Notes under the pieces: generated by a model | What the model was told of the DNA's origin: nothing | Seen by the model: the letters and a program-made list of their open reading frames with translations, nothing else | Database searches by the model: none | Position numbers and translations under genes: made by a program | Source: Microcaldota archaeon | GTDB lineage: Archaea > Iainarchaeota > Iainarchaeia > Iainarchaeales > JAGVWC01 | Assembly (NCBI GenBank): GCA_018813975.1 | Contig: JAHJAQ010000019.1 | Span: 1-21,054, forward strand | Direction of reading: 5' to 3' | Length of the DNA: 21,054 nucleotides | In this document: positions 5,812-13,730 of the stretch, in pieces | Layout of the letters: each line of letters begins with the position of its first letter | Position numbering within the stretch: position 1 is the stretch's first letter

Positions 5812-7755
5812 TTATTGCACAGTCGGTTTTACGATTCGCTTTAAATTGATTGAAAATACTTTTTTCAAGTTGTTCAAAAAACGCTTGGTTTTATCGCTTT
5901 TTTCAAAGGCCGCATCCAATACCTCGGACAAGGTTTGAACCGGAATAATACGAATCTTTTCATGATCTTCTTTGGACAAAATAATATCCTCTACATTTGA
6001 TTTTGGAACCACTACTTCAGTAAAACCGGCTTTTATGGCAGAACTAACTTTGGCGGTTACCCCGCCAACAGGTAGCACTTCCCCTCTAACGGAAAGACTA
6101 CCGGTCATGGCCAACCCTTGTCGAACTGGAATACCTTCCATAGCACTAATAACCGCGGTTGCCACTGAAATAGAAGCAGAATCTCCTTCTACTCCTTCAT
6201 AGGTTTGTAAGAATTGAATGTGCAAGTCATGTTTTGAAATGTCTTTTCCAGACAATTTTTTGAATAATGCTGAAACATTTTGAACCGCTTCCTTGGCAAT
6301 TTCCCCTAATTTTCCCGTGGCAATAATTTTTCCTTCTGCCGAGCTTTGGGCGGGTGCAACCTCTGCTTCAATTGGCAATATCAATCCTGCATCGCCGTCT
6401 CCAGAAACCGCCAGTCCATTAACCCTTCCAACTACACTGCCTTCAGTAAGATAAATATCATAGTCTTTTCGCATATCCAAAATCTTTCCAACCATTTGTT
6501 GTTCCAGGGTGCGCGCACTCATTTTCGCCTCAAACACATCCTCTGGCAGTACCATGGCATGACTTTTTGCTTTTGCCAAGTCTCCTGCAGCCCTAACCAA
6601 TCCACCAAGATCTCGTAACTTTAAGGTTAACCGATTTTTTCTGCTTGCTCTCCTTCTTGCCTCAAAAATAATTTGTTCAACAGATTCGCCCGTAAAATGA
6701 GGAATCTTATTGTCTTTTTTGACTTCTTGGGCCACAAAAAGGGCTATTTTTTCCCGGTTTTCTTCAGTATCCACCATATCCAAGTTCATGTAAACCTCAT
6801 AGCCATACCCTCTAATTCGAGAGCGTAACGCAGGATGAACTTTTTGCAAGTCCTCATAATTTCCCGCTGCCACTAAAACAAAATCACATGGAACCGGCTC
6901 AGTTCGTGTCATGGCACCAGAAGAATTCTCGCTTTGACCACTAATCGCATACTTTTTTTCTTGCATCGCGGTTAATAATTCTTGCTGGGCTCTTTGAGAA
7001 AGCGTTGCAATTTCATCCAAAAACAATACGCCACCATTGCTTCGATGAATTAAACCCGGTTCTACACGCAAGTGTGGCGGGGTTCCCAATCCACCTGATT
7101 GCAACGGGTCATGCCGTACATCTCCAAGCAACGCGCCAGCCCTTGCACCAGTTGCTTCTGAAAATGGCGCGATTTTTTTTCCAGAATTGTCAATTAATAA
7201 TTTTGGCGTTCTTTTGATTTGGCGCGGTCGCATTTGGGCGCCCAACCCAAAACCAATAATCAAAACCACTCCCATTATCAATAAGGCAGCATAAATAATA
7301 TCAGAAATCCAGTTGAAACGCCAAATAACATACGAAAAAATAAACCAAGCAAAAGTTAGTAGCATTCCAAACATGCGCGTGCTATCCTCGGAAGCTAATG
7401 CTTCTAAGCGCAATTGTTGCACGACTTTTTTGCCGTCCCCTGCTTTTATAGTCCGAATCTTTGGATTGTTGGGATCAGCACCATTAGGGTATACTAAAAT
7501 GTCTTGTAGTTTTTGAAGGGGAAGAATTTCCGCCATGGCCTGGGCAATCATACTCTTTCCGGTTCCCGGCAAACCAGTTAGTAAAACATTTCTTTTTTGG
7601 GCGGCTGCTTTTTTAATGATCTCCACGCTTTCGTCTTGTCCAATTACCTGTCCAACCAATTGTTTGGAAACCGGAATCTCGGCAGTAGATTTGAAAGAAA
7701 CCGCCTTTTTTATAGGGCTTTTTGAAACAAGCTTTTTTTTCATAGAACGTGCCAT
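5812..7755 (-). CDS. lonB: Membrane-anchored archaeal Lon protease (LonB)
   Basis: LonB is the ATP-dependent membrane protease of archaea and degrades unfolded and regulatory proteins. The 647-aa product has Walker A GLPGTGKS (about 61-68) and an insertion in the AAA+ domain with two membrane segments (about 127-173). Walker B is GGVLFLDEI, and the arginine-rich region HPALRSRIRGYGYE follows. The protease domain ends the protein: EGVEGDSASIS holds the catalytic Ser (about 526) and GGVTAKVSSAIKAG the catalytic Lys (about 569). Both dyad residues are present. The ATG at 7755 is preferred over the one at 7770: the TATA box (7784-7792) predicts a transcript start near 7762, after the upper ATG. 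It is convergent with DUF373 with a 2-nt gap. Confidence 0.94.
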   Translation of the reverse strand: MARSMKKKLVSKSPIKKAVSFKSTAEIPVSKQLVGQVIGQDESVEIIKKAAAQKRNVLLTGLPGTGKSMIAQAMAEILPLQKLQDILVYPNGADPNNPKIRTIKAGDGKKVVQQLRLEALASEDSTRMFGMLLTFAWFIFSYVIWRFNWISDIIYAALLIMGVVLIIGFGLGAQMRPRQIKRTPKLLIDNSGKKIAPFSEATGARAGALLGDVRHDPLQSGGLGTPPHLRVEPGLIHRSNGGVLFLDEIATLSQRAQQELLTAMQEKKYAISGQSENSSGAMTRTEPVPCDFVLVAAGNYEDLQKVHPALRSRIRGYGYEVYMNLDMVDTEENREKIALFVAQEVKKDNKIPHFTGESVEQIIFEARRRASRKNRLTLKLRDLGGLVRAAGDLAKAKSHAMVLPEDVFEAKMSARTLEQQMVGKILDMRKDYDIYLTEGSVVGRVNGLAVSGDGDAGLILPIEAEVAPAQSSAEGKIIATGKLGEIAKEAVQNVSALFKKLSGKDISKHDLHIQFLQTYEGVEGDSASISVATAVISAMEGIPVRQGLAMTGSLSVRGEVLPVGGVTAKVSSAIKAGFTEVVVPKSNVEDIILSKEDHEKIRIIPVQTLSEVLDAAFEKSDKTKRFLNNLKKVFSINLKRIVKPTVQ

Positions 7756-7783
7756 AATCAACAATAACATCTAATTATCAAAT

Positions 7784-7792
7784 ATTATAAAA
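7784..7792 (-). promoter_or_regulatory. TATA box for lonB
   Basis: The minus strand reads CCTTTTATAATATTTG around this position. The expected transcript start, about 25 nt downstream, falls near 7762. This decides for the ATG at 7755 with a very short leader. Confidence 0.5.
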
Positions 7793-7840
7793 GGCGTTGG
7801 TTACAATCAAAAGTTGAATTTGCAGTAAGCATACTGTGAA

Positions 7841-8488
7841 TTAAAACCATTTTGAGGAAATCACATTAGCCGCTTCCACAAGCCCATTAAGTTCTTCCAA
7901 TTCAATTTCCAAGCCAGCTTGAAAAGACATAGCAATACGCCCTTTCGGCGTAAGCATTATTTTCTGCGAAACTTTTGTTTTACCAGCGCCAGGTTCACGC
8001 GATACACTTGCAATAAAATTCCGCGGGATTAAACCCCCTTTTGCCATTTTTATAATCCACTCTTGAATGGCTTTTGCCCTCGGACCCAATAATATTCTAA
8101 CTTCCCCCAACTGTTTTTCGTTCAATAGTTGTTTATCTTGTAATTTACGTTGTAATTTATGAATAGATTCAATTTGAGCGAGTATTTTACTAATAGAATC
8201 CAGTTTGGCAGAATAAGACTGTCTTGCAATCATATTTCCCCCGCCAAAAAACCATCTTCGCTTTAGTAATTTTATTCTTCCAGGATAAATTCCCAATAAT
8301 TGTTGTAATCCACCAGAAATTCTTTTTTTTTCCAAAGCAAGCTCTTTAGAAGAAGGTATTATTGGCTTTTTGCCAGAACCGGATTTACGTTCCTCGGGAA
8401 AAACGCTTATTTTTTTAACAGAAGGTAAACCAGTTACTTTTCCAGAACCCCTTGTATTACCCCCTTTTGGGGATCGTGGTTGTGACAT
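7841..8488 (-). CDS. Basic hypothetical protein with coiled coil (215 aa)
   Basis: I do not recognise this protein. The first 60 residues are low-complexity, rich in Ser, Gly, Pro, Lys and Arg (MSQPRSPKGGNTRGSGK), and probably disordered. Residues about 85-150 look helical with heptad character (SISKILAQIESIHKLQRKLQ and KQLLNEKQLGEVRILLG). The C-terminal third is more globular, with ASVSREPGAGKTKVSQKI and a terminal acidic helix LEIELEELNGLVEAANVI. EPGAGKTK resembles a P-loop only loosely, sits near the C-terminus and has no Walker B after it, so I do not call it an NTPase. The ATG at 8488 has a TATA-like box 23-32 nt upstream (8511-8520). The TTG at 8509 would lie before the predicted transcript start. 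Confidence 0.65.
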   Translation of the reverse strand: MSQPRSPKGGNTRGSGKVTGLPSVKKISVFPEERKSGSGKKPIIPSSKELALEKKRISGGLQQLLGIYPGRIKLLKRRWFFGGGNMIARQSYSAKLDSISKILAQIESIHKLQRKLQDKQLLNEKQLGEVRILLGPRAKAIQEWIIKMAKGGLIPRNFIASVSREPGAGKTKVSQKIMLTPKGRIAMSFQAGLEIELEELNGLVEAANVISSKWF

Positions 8489-8510
8489 AAGAATCTTAGG
8501 GGCTTGCAAT

Positions 8511-8520
8511 CTTTAAAAAT
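8511..8520 (-). promoter_or_regulatory. TATA box for the gene at 7841-8488
   Basis: The minus strand reads ATTTTTAAAG, 23-32 nt before the ATG at 8488, typical of a leaderless start. Confidence 0.45.
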
Positions 8521-8549
8521 CTGACTTAGTCCACTAGAAAATGTAAAGG

Positions 8550-8559
8550 GTTTTAAAAA
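8550..8559 (+). promoter_or_regulatory. TATA box for the RNase Z operon
   Basis: GTTTTAAAAAA lies 22-32 nt before the RNase Z ATG at 8582. No Shine-Dalgarno match precedes that ATG, which again suggests a leaderless transcript. Confidence 0.45.
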
Positions 8560-8581
8560 AGCAAAAGCGCTTAGGTATAGT

Positions 8582-9496
8582 ATGGAACCCATTGAAATCG
8601 TTTTTTTAGGAACCGCTAGTTCTGCCCCTACCAAAGAAAGAAACCTTTCAGCCATAGCCATTCGATTTGAAGGAGAATGGTTATTGTTTGACTGCCCAGA
8701 AGGATGCCAGCAACAATTATTGAAAGGAAGCATTAGTTATATGCGCATACACCACATTTTTTTAACGCACATGCACTTGGACCATGTGCTTGGATTACCA
8801 GGATTAATTGCCACCATGCAAATGCACCAGCGCTTACACCCCTTGTTTATACATGTTCCCCAAGGATGGAAAAACAAAGCACTCCAAATCATTCGATTAG
8901 CCCCTAAAACAAATTTTGATATTGAAATAAAAGAAATGAAAAAAGGAATAGTACTCGAAAACAAAGGATACACGATTTCAGCAGTTCTATTAAAACACGA
9001 AATAGATTGTTATGGACTCATTTTCAAACAAGAAGACAAGGCAGGCACCTTTCAACGAGAAAAAGCAATAGCCCTAAAAATTCCCGAAGGCCCTTTGTGG
9101 AGAAGACTCCAACTCGGAAACAAAATAAAAGTAGAAAAAAAAACCTTTAAACCGGAACAAGTCATGGATTATTCTAAAGCCAAAAAAGGCGTAAAAATAT
9201 CTTACATTGTGGATACCCTGCCTACCAGAAACTATCACGCAGCCATAAAAGAATCGGATATTTTAGTGCACGAAGCAACTTTTTCCCAAAAAAATGTTAA
9301 ACGTGCCAAAGAAACCATGCATTCTACAGCCCTGGATGCGGGAATTGCCGCGGAAAAAACCAAGTGCCACGCATTATATTTAACGCATTTTTCTTCGCGA
9401 CACAAAAACGCACAAGAACTGGAAAACGAAGCCAGACAAGCATTTGGAAACGTGTTTGTTTCCAAAGAACTAGAAAGAATAAAATTGGAAAAGTGA
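8582..9496 (+). CDS. rnz: Ribonuclease Z (tRNA 3'-end endonuclease)
   Basis: RNase Z cuts the 3' trailer from tRNA precursors. The 304-aa protein has the metallo-beta-lactamase signature THMHLDHVLGLPGL (metal ligands His63, His65, Asp67, His68). It opens with the family start IEIVFLGTASSAPTKERN. FDCPEGCQQQL corresponds to the usual FDCGEG-TQ-QL, with Pro in place of the first Gly. Later motifs are VLLKHEIDCYGLIF, YIVDTLPTRNY (a GDT-x-P equivalent), ILVHEATF, and MHSTALDAGIAAEKTKC running into LYLTHFSSRH with the last metal ligand. The length is standard. It leads a plus-strand group of four: a basic orphan begins 4 nt after its stop, and the stop TGA lies inside that gene's AAGTGA ribosome-site match. 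Confidence 0.93.
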   Translation: MEPIEIVFLGTASSAPTKERNLSAIAIRFEGEWLLFDCPEGCQQQLLKGSISYMRIHHIFLTHMHLDHVLGLPGLIATMQMHQRLHPLFIHVPQGWKNKALQIIRLAPKTNFDIEIKEMKKGIVLENKGYTISAVLLKHEIDCYGLIFKQEDKAGTFQREKAIALKIPEGPLWRRLQLGNKIKVEKKTFKPEQVMDYSKAKKGVKISYIVDTLPTRNYHAAIKESDILVHEATFSQKNVKRAKETMHSTALDAGIAAEKTKCHALYLTHFSSRHKNAQELENEARQAFGNVFVSKELERIKLEK

Positions 9497-9500
9497 AAAC

Positions 9501-9929
9501 ATGCCGGCAGGAATAGCAACAAGACGACCAACAAAAAGAAAAGATCACAACCCATTCATAAAAGCAGGGAAAACTGTTTTCAAAGAAGCGAGCAAACTAG
9601 CGCGCGAACAACGCCAAGAAAATGCTTCAGCCAGAGTCCGAGAGTCAGACCCAGAACAGCAAAAAATAGAATTGCGGATGAAACGATTAAATAAGTGGCT
9701 CAGAAACATGGCCGCTAAAAACCCAGAACGCGCAGCAGAAGCCCAAGAATTTATTCAAAAAGCAGCTCAAACCATTGAACGCGGTCGAGGACAAGGTTAT
9801 TCTAACACACAATTAGAAGGATTTATTCGACCGCCCTTACAAGAACTATTAGAACGATATTATCCCAATCAAAAAAGATACCGACAAGAAATGGAAACCA
9901 TAGTAATAAGAGCCCTCTTTTCCGAATAA
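9501..9929 (+). CDS. Basic hypothetical protein (142 aa)
   Basis: I do not recognise this protein. It is a highly charged, helix-rich product without membrane segments. The N-terminal 50 residues are very basic (MPAGIATRRPTKRKDHN, then KEASKLAREQRQE). The middle shows amphipathic helices (MKRLNKWLRNMAAKNPERA and EAQEFIQKAAQTIERG). The C-terminus has a short Pro-containing turn (FIRPPLQELLERYYPNQKRY). The ATG lies 4 nt after the RNase Z stop, so translational coupling is likely. It belongs with RNase Z, the nucleotidyltransferase and the methyltransferase-like gene in one plus-strand unit. A nucleic-acid-binding role would fit its charge and neighbours but is only inference. Confidence 0.65.
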   Translation: MPAGIATRRPTKRKDHNPFIKAGKTVFKEASKLAREQRQENASARVRESDPEQQKIELRMKRLNKWLRNMAAKNPERAAEAQEFIQKAAQTIERGRGQGYSNTQLEGFIRPPLQELLERYYPNQKRYRQEMETIVIRALFSE

Positions 9930-9945
9930 AAAAAAGGTGACAAAA

Positions 9946-10638
9946 GTGCAGGCAGTAGTATTGGCAGCTGGAAAAGGAAAACGATTACAACCCCTAACAC
10001 ATCACAAGCCAAAAGGCATGGCCTTGTTATCCGGAAAACCATTGTTATGGTTTGTATTGGATTCCCTGAAAAAAAGCGGGGTTACAGAATCCATTATTGT
10101 AACGGGCTATTTGGGAGAACAAATTCAATCCTATTTTGGCAGGCAATTCAAAAAAATGAAGCTCGAGTACGCAGAACAAAAACAGCAATTGGGAACTGCT
10201 CATGCGTTATTACAAGCAAAGCAAAAAGTGAAAGGGGATTTTTTGATGATTCATGGTGATGTGATTGTTTCTCCAAAAGACCTGAAAGCCTTAATGCAAC
10301 TCAAGGGATTTCCGGCCATTATGGTGCTTCGAAAAGAAAAACAACCTGAAAAATTTGGAGTCGTAGTAACCGAGGACAAATTAGTGGCGGAAATAATGGA
10401 AAAACCCCAAGCACCCAAAACCGATTTAGTAAATGCGGCTTGCTACAAATTTTCGCCGGAAATTTTTGAGTCATTGGAAAAAACCAAGATTAATCCGGAA
10501 CGAAAAGAGTTTGAATTAACCGATACCTTGAAAAGCTTGTTAAAAGAAAAAAAAGTCGGATTCCACCTTGCAACCGAAAAAATATTCGATATTGGAACGA
10601 TTGAAGAATTGCGAGACGCGAAAAAAGAAATTGGTTAA
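9946..10638 (+). CDS. Sugar-phosphate nucleotidyltransferase
   Basis: This enzyme family transfers a nucleotidyl group from an NTP to a sugar 1-phosphate, making activated sugars for glycan or cell-surface synthesis. The signature VVLAAGKGKRLQPLTHHKPK stands at the very N-terminus and binds the NTP phosphates. Further matches are GYLGEQIQSYFG, EQKQQLGTAHALLQA (base binding), IHGDVI with the metal-binding Asp, and FGVVVTEDKLVAEIMEKP. The 230-aa length covers only the catalytic domain, without the left-handed beta-helix of GlmU-type fusions, so it resembles single-domain glucose- or mannose-1-phosphate enzymes. The substrate cannot be told from this. I chose the GTG at 9946 because GGTGA (9936-9940) is 5 nt before it; the GTG at 9937 lies inside that site. 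Confidence 0.88.
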   Translation: MQAVVLAAGKGKRLQPLTHHKPKGMALLSGKPLLWFVLDSLKKSGVTESIIVTGYLGEQIQSYFGRQFKKMKLEYAEQKQQLGTAHALLQAKQKVKGDFLMIHGDVIVSPKDLKALMQLKGFPAIMVLRKEKQPEKFGVVVTEDKLVAEIMEKPQAPKTDLVNAACYKFSPEIFESLEKTKINPERKEFELTDTLKSLLKEKKVGFHLATEKIFDIGTIEELRDAKKEIG

Positions 10639-10648
10639 GGGGAAAGTG

Positions 10649-10921
10649 ATGGGCACAAAAAAAGCACAAACAACGCGTCCTAGAGTAAAGGCAACGGCCC
10701 GTATTTTTCCTAATATTAGAAAAACCCAAACCACCCCATGGCCCGCTGACCGCCAAATTATAATGCACCAAGACGTTGCTCCAAAAGACCGCGAACTAAC
10801 CCAAAGATTGGCTTGGAAAAAGAAGATACCGTACTGGTTTTTGCAGGAGGTTATGGAGACTGGGCGCGCGCATTATCCTATGGTTGCAAAGTTCATTATA
10901 CTGATGTTAGTCGAGAAATGA
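10649..10921 (+). CDS. N-terminal part of a split methyltransferase-like gene
   Basis: This frame opens with an ATG 10 nt after the nucleotidyltransferase stop, behind GGGGAAAG, a good ribosome site. It encodes a basic start (MGTKKAQTTRPRVKATARI), then PADRQIIMHQDVAPKDREL and TQRLAWKK. Beyond about 10822 the frame drifts into unconvincing sequence and stops at 10921. At that same point the -1 frame begins KEDTVLVFAGGYGDWA, a typical methyltransferase motif I. One extra A in the A5 run at 10817-10821 would join them as LAWKKEDTVLVFAGG. I therefore read residues 1-58 here as the true N-terminus of the next gene. The alternative is a separate 90-aa gene. Confidence 0.5.
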   Translation: MGTKKAQTTRPRVKATARIFPNIRKTQTTPWPADRQIIMHQDVAPKDRELTQRLAWKKKIPYWFLQEVMETGRAHYPMVAKFIILMLVEK

Positions 10922-11466
10922 AAAAGTATGCACGATACCGAAAGCCTGGAAGAGTCAAAGATTTTCGAACTAGAAGAGCAGAATTATTGGTAAGAAGACC
11001 AAATCTTTTTGACTGGAGTTTTTCTTTTGAACCCATACCAGTTGGCTCCGAACAAAGTATAGTATTCGTGCGTTCGCTATTGAACCGAAAAGGATGTAAA
11101 ATTGCGTTTAGGCAGGATATTCCGGGCATTGTTCGACATATCAAATGGATTGCTGGTATGTATGGTGCTTCTTGTTCGATTGAAACACCAACCATAACTA
11201 GTCTTGTAGATAATCAAAGGACACCAATCAAAATCAATGTTATAACGCTACGAACCAATAAAACAGCCCGAGAAAAAGCATGGTTGGATGTGCGTGTGCT
11301 ACGAGAACTTCAAAGAGCAGCCAAACAAAAAAAAGTCATTTCAAGGAAAGCACTTTGTTTAAAACTAGGGAGTACACCACAAAAATTAGGATACTGTTTA
11401 GAACGAATAGATACGATCACTCCAGAATTCGCAAAAGAATTACAATCAGACTATTTGAAACCCTAA
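10813..11466 (+). CDS. Methyltransferase-like protein with C-terminal helical domain
   Basis: In this frame the only start before the first conserved strand is a TTG at 10813 with no clear ribosome site. The protein begins TVLVFAGGYGDWARALSYG, a Rossmann-type SAM-binding loop (G-G-x-G), followed by CKVHYTDVS, whose Asp would bind the SAM ribose. A later strand, VFVRSLLNRKGCKIAFRQD, fits the fold. The FEPIP stretch lies where motif IV would be but lacks the DPPY or NPPY of nucleic-acid amino-methylases. The last 60 residues (LRELQRAAKQKKVISRKALC, LKLGSTPQKLGYCLERI) look like a small helix-turn-helix or winged helix. Joined to the upstream frame, the product would be about 272 aa. The substrate is unknown; a methyltransferase fold is probable, activity uncertain. 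Confidence 0.6.
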   Translation: MEKEDTVLVFAGGYGDWARALSYGCKVHYTDVSREMKKYARYRKPGRVKDFRTRRAELLVRRPNLFDWSFSFEPIPVGSEQSIVFVRSLLNRKGCKIAFRQDIPGIVRHIKWIAGMYGASCSIETPTITSLVDNQRTPIKINVITLRTNKTAREKAWLDVRVLRELQRAAKQKKVISRKALCLKLGSTPQKLGYCLERIDTITPEFAKELQSDYLKP

Positions 11467-11472
11467 AACACA

Positions 11473-12159
11473 TTAAAAGCGAAAAGTCTTTCCTGGTTTT
11501 AAAATCGCGGGAATGGTTTTCAGAATGCTTTTTTCTATTTTTTGTTTGAATTCTAATGGATCGGCTTTAATGGGCTCAAAAGTATTATAGTGCATAGGAA
11601 TGGCATACTTTGGTTTCATAGATTTTACGGCTCGAACAGCATCCACACAATCCATTGTATGGTTTCCTCCAATTGGAAGCAATGCCAAATCTGGTTGAAC
11701 ATCAAAATCATCCAATAATTGAGTGTCACCCATATGATACACACTCATTCCATTACCTTGAATCAAAAAACCCATAGGATAAAACGAGTGGGGATGATGC
11801 GCTGAAAAACCTTTTATGTGCAAGCCCCGAACAGAAAGGGTTTTGCCAATATCCAAAGATTGTACAAAACGCTTGGAAAGATTGAGTTCTTTTAAAACAC
11901 TTTCATGTCCAAGCACACACGCATTGTTTTCAGTGGCAAGCTTTTCCAATAATTCTTTGTCAAAATGCCCAAAATGCTCGTGCGAAACCAGAATTACATC
12001 CACGTTTTTCAAATCACGTTCTTTAAAAGCCGATTTTTCAATTCGCTTGTACTCGGGTTGGGGATGTGAATCTTTAATGTAAGGGTCTACTAAAACGGTT
12101 TTGCTATTAAAATTCAATCGAAAAAAAGAATGCCCCAAAAAACGAATAGAAACTGTCAC
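11473..12159 (-). CDS. UPF0173-like metallo-beta-lactamase-fold hydrolase
   Basis: The 228-aa protein resembles UPF0173 and UlaG-type metal-dependent hydrolases. It begins VSIRFLGHSFFRLNF and has TVLVDPYIKD, LLPIGGNHTMDCVDAVRAVK and AIPMHYNTFEP, all typical of that group. The metal-binding motif reads SHEHFGHFD (residues 59-67). The family pattern is H-x-H-x-D-H, so the Asp expected at residue 64 is Gly here, which should weaken one metal site. Other ligands are visible (HHPHSF around 121, YHMGDTQ around 144). The substrate is unknown. The start is GTG at 12159 with GGTG 4-5 nt upstream (12164-12167), and TTTTAAA around 12191-12198 serves as the TATA element. It is convergent with the methyltransferase-like gene with a 6-nt gap. 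Confidence 0.82.
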   Translation of the reverse strand: MTVSIRFLGHSFFRLNFNSKTVLVDPYIKDSHPQPEYKRIEKSAFKERDLKNVDVILVSHEHFGHFDKELLEKLATENNACVLGHESVLKELNLSKRFVQSLDIGKTLSVRGLHIKGFSAHHPHSFYPMGFLIQGNGMSVYHMGDTQLLDDFDVQPDLALLPIGGNHTMDCVDAVRAVKSMKPKYAIPMHYNTFEPIKADPLEFKQKIEKSILKTIPAILKPGKTFRF

Positions 12160-12233
12160 AAGTGCACCTAAAAAAATAGAGGAGCAACGAGTTTAAAACC
12201 AGAACGCGAAACCCTGCAAAAAAAAGCAAACGC

Positions 12234-12244
12234 TTTAGTATAAG
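12234..12244 (+). promoter_or_regulatory. TATA box for the secreted-protein pair
   Basis: TTTAGTATAAG lies 30-40 nt before the ATG at 12274. The 114-bp gap also holds the divergent hydrolase promoter. Confidence 0.4.
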
Positions 12245-12273
12245 AAAAAATAACAATACAATGGTTTTTTCAC

Positions 12274-12822
12274 ATGCAAAATCACTATTGGCTCTTAATT
12301 GGCATTATACTCTTACTAATACCAAGTGTTATTGCGGGCCCAGTGCTCGAAATAAAAAGTATTCAAACCCGAGACAGCGAGGATGTTTTTAAAGAAGCAA
12401 TTGCTGTTGAAGCACTCCAGAAAATACAAGTGATTATTAAAAACACGGGAGATACTTGCGGCACCACCACAATTACCATGAACATTGTGGACCTGGCAGG
12501 TAATTCTAAGCTTCTAAATGGAGCAGTCAACAAAATCACCTCTATTCCAGCAGGAGAAACCACGATTGAGTTTGAGTATGGTCCTCAACTTGATGAGTTC
12601 AAGCTAGTAGAAGAAACGCCACCCGAAAACTATCGCGTACTTATTGATGTATCATGCAGCAGTCCATCCTACCAAAATGCGCGAGCCCTTGTTTTTTCGA
12701 TTATTGAAGTGGGAGAAGTAGATGTACCCGAAATACCAGTTTTCTTTGTTTTACTGGTAATTGGAGTTGTATTGGTATTGGTTTTACAAAAACCACCCCA
12801 AAAAAGCAGTAGGGAACATTAA
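12274..12822 (+). CDS. Secreted, C-terminally anchored protein of unknown function
   Basis: This looks like an extracytoplasmic type I membrane protein of 182 aa. It has a signal peptide (YWLLIGIILLLIPSVIAG, cleavage probably after residue 21 or 22) and a beta-rich exterior domain. A C-terminal membrane helix (VFFVLLVIGVVLVLVL) ends in the short basic tail QKPPQKSSREH. The exterior part has alternating strands such as ALQKIQVIIKNTGDTCG and AGETTIEFEY, a pattern like CARDB or other Ig-like domains that package surface proteins. Two cysteines (DTCG and DVSCSS) could form a disulfide. I recognise no specific family. The next gene, also a single-pass secreted protein, starts 26 nt downstream, so the two probably act together. 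The neighbouring membrane genes are on both strands. Confidence 0.72.
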   Translation: MQNHYWLLIGIILLLIPSVIAGPVLEIKSIQTRDSEDVFKEAIAVEALQKIQVIIKNTGDTCGTTTITMNIVDLAGNSKLLNGAVNKITSIPAGETTIEFEYGPQLDEFKLVEETPPENYRVLIDVSCSSPSYQNARALVFSIIEVGEVDVPEIPVFFVLLVIGVVLVLVLQKPPQKSSREH

Positions 12823-12848
12823 AAAGCAATCTTTAACACTATTTTTTG

Positions 12849-13667
12849 ATGCTCTTGAACCGAACACTATTCATATTGAGTATTGCATTGCTTTTGGCAG
12901 GAATGGCACACGCTGCCACCATTACCCAACACAGTGTAGAAATTGAAGTAGATACCGCCGGTTTTGGAAACGTAACGGAAAAATTTGTTTTCTTGTTTGA
13001 ATCCGAACAAGAACTTGAAAACTTTCGAGTTCAAGCCCGAAAAATTGGAGCAGACTTGGATGCATGGCGGGCATTTGATGGAAACATTACCAATTATATT
13101 GGTGAAATTAAAGCCGGAAGCATTGGGTATGAAGAAACAGAAGGAGACCGACAAGTAAAACTAGAATACACTACCCAAGAACCCTTGTTTTTGGTAAATG
13201 AAACCGCACGCCAAATCGAGTATCACTTAGATTCTCGAAGCTTTGAATTGTTTCGCCAAGGAAGTATTTACATTATTCCGGGAAACACTAAAATAATTTT
13301 TTTCTTGCCACCAAGCGCTACTATTGATATTGAATCCCTAAAACCAGGACTAGCAAATCTAGAAGCGATTAATCAGGCCAAAAGCGAAAAAAGAATTTTT
13401 TGGGTGGGCCACTTATCTGTGAGTGGAGACCTTGAAATGAATTTTACCACTGAAAAACAAATCGTGCCCTCTTTTTCAGTATCCCAATTATTACAAGACC
13501 TCATTGAAAGCGGAGAAGCCTCTTTCTTAGCAGCCATTGCACTAATATTATTAGGCATGGTTTACTTTAAACGAAAATCCATTCAACGAAAAATAGAAAA
13601 CTATTTGGTAGAAAACTCTTCCCTAGAACACAAAAAAGAAACCGAAGAAATCGAAATCGAAGAATAA
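12849..13667 (+). CDS. Secreted type I membrane protein of unknown function
   Basis: The 272-aa product begins with a signal peptide (LFILSIALLLAGMAHA, cleaved near Ala22/23). It continues with a beta-rich exterior domain of about 200 residues: ITQHSVEIEVDTAGFGNV, FVFLFESEQELENFRV and SIYIIPGNTKIIFFLPPSAT. A membrane helix (FLAAIALILLGMVYF) is followed by a cytoplasmic tail that starts basic (KRKSIQRKI) and ends very acidic (KKETEEIEIEE). The layout, with an N-terminal ectodomain, one helix and a charged tail, is common among archaeal surface proteins often assigned only domains of unknown function. I chose the ATG at 12849; the TTG at 12846 is directly before it. It follows the other secreted gene by 26 nt and is probably co-transcribed. 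Confidence 0.75.
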   Translation: MLLNRTLFILSIALLLAGMAHAATITQHSVEIEVDTAGFGNVTEKFVFLFESEQELENFRVQARKIGADLDAWRAFDGNITNYIGEIKAGSIGYEETEGDRQVKLEYTTQEPLFLVNETARQIEYHLDSRSFELFRQGSIYIIPGNTKIIFFLPPSATIDIESLKPGLANLEAINQAKSEKRIFWVGHLSVSGDLEMNFTTEKQIVPSFSVSQLLQDLIESGEASFLAAIALILLGMVYFKRKSIQRKIENYLVENSSLEHKKETEEIEIEE

Positions 13668-13730
13668 CAGCCCCCATTTTGACGCTTTGCTTCAAAAGGA
13701 CCCATTCGAGCATGCGATAGCTTTTTTCAC

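Noticed and set aside
8010..8050. P-loop (EPGAGKTK) in the 215-aa orphan
   Set aside because: It lies near the C-terminus, with no following Walker B strand and no preceding hydrophobic strand, so an NTPase call is not supported.
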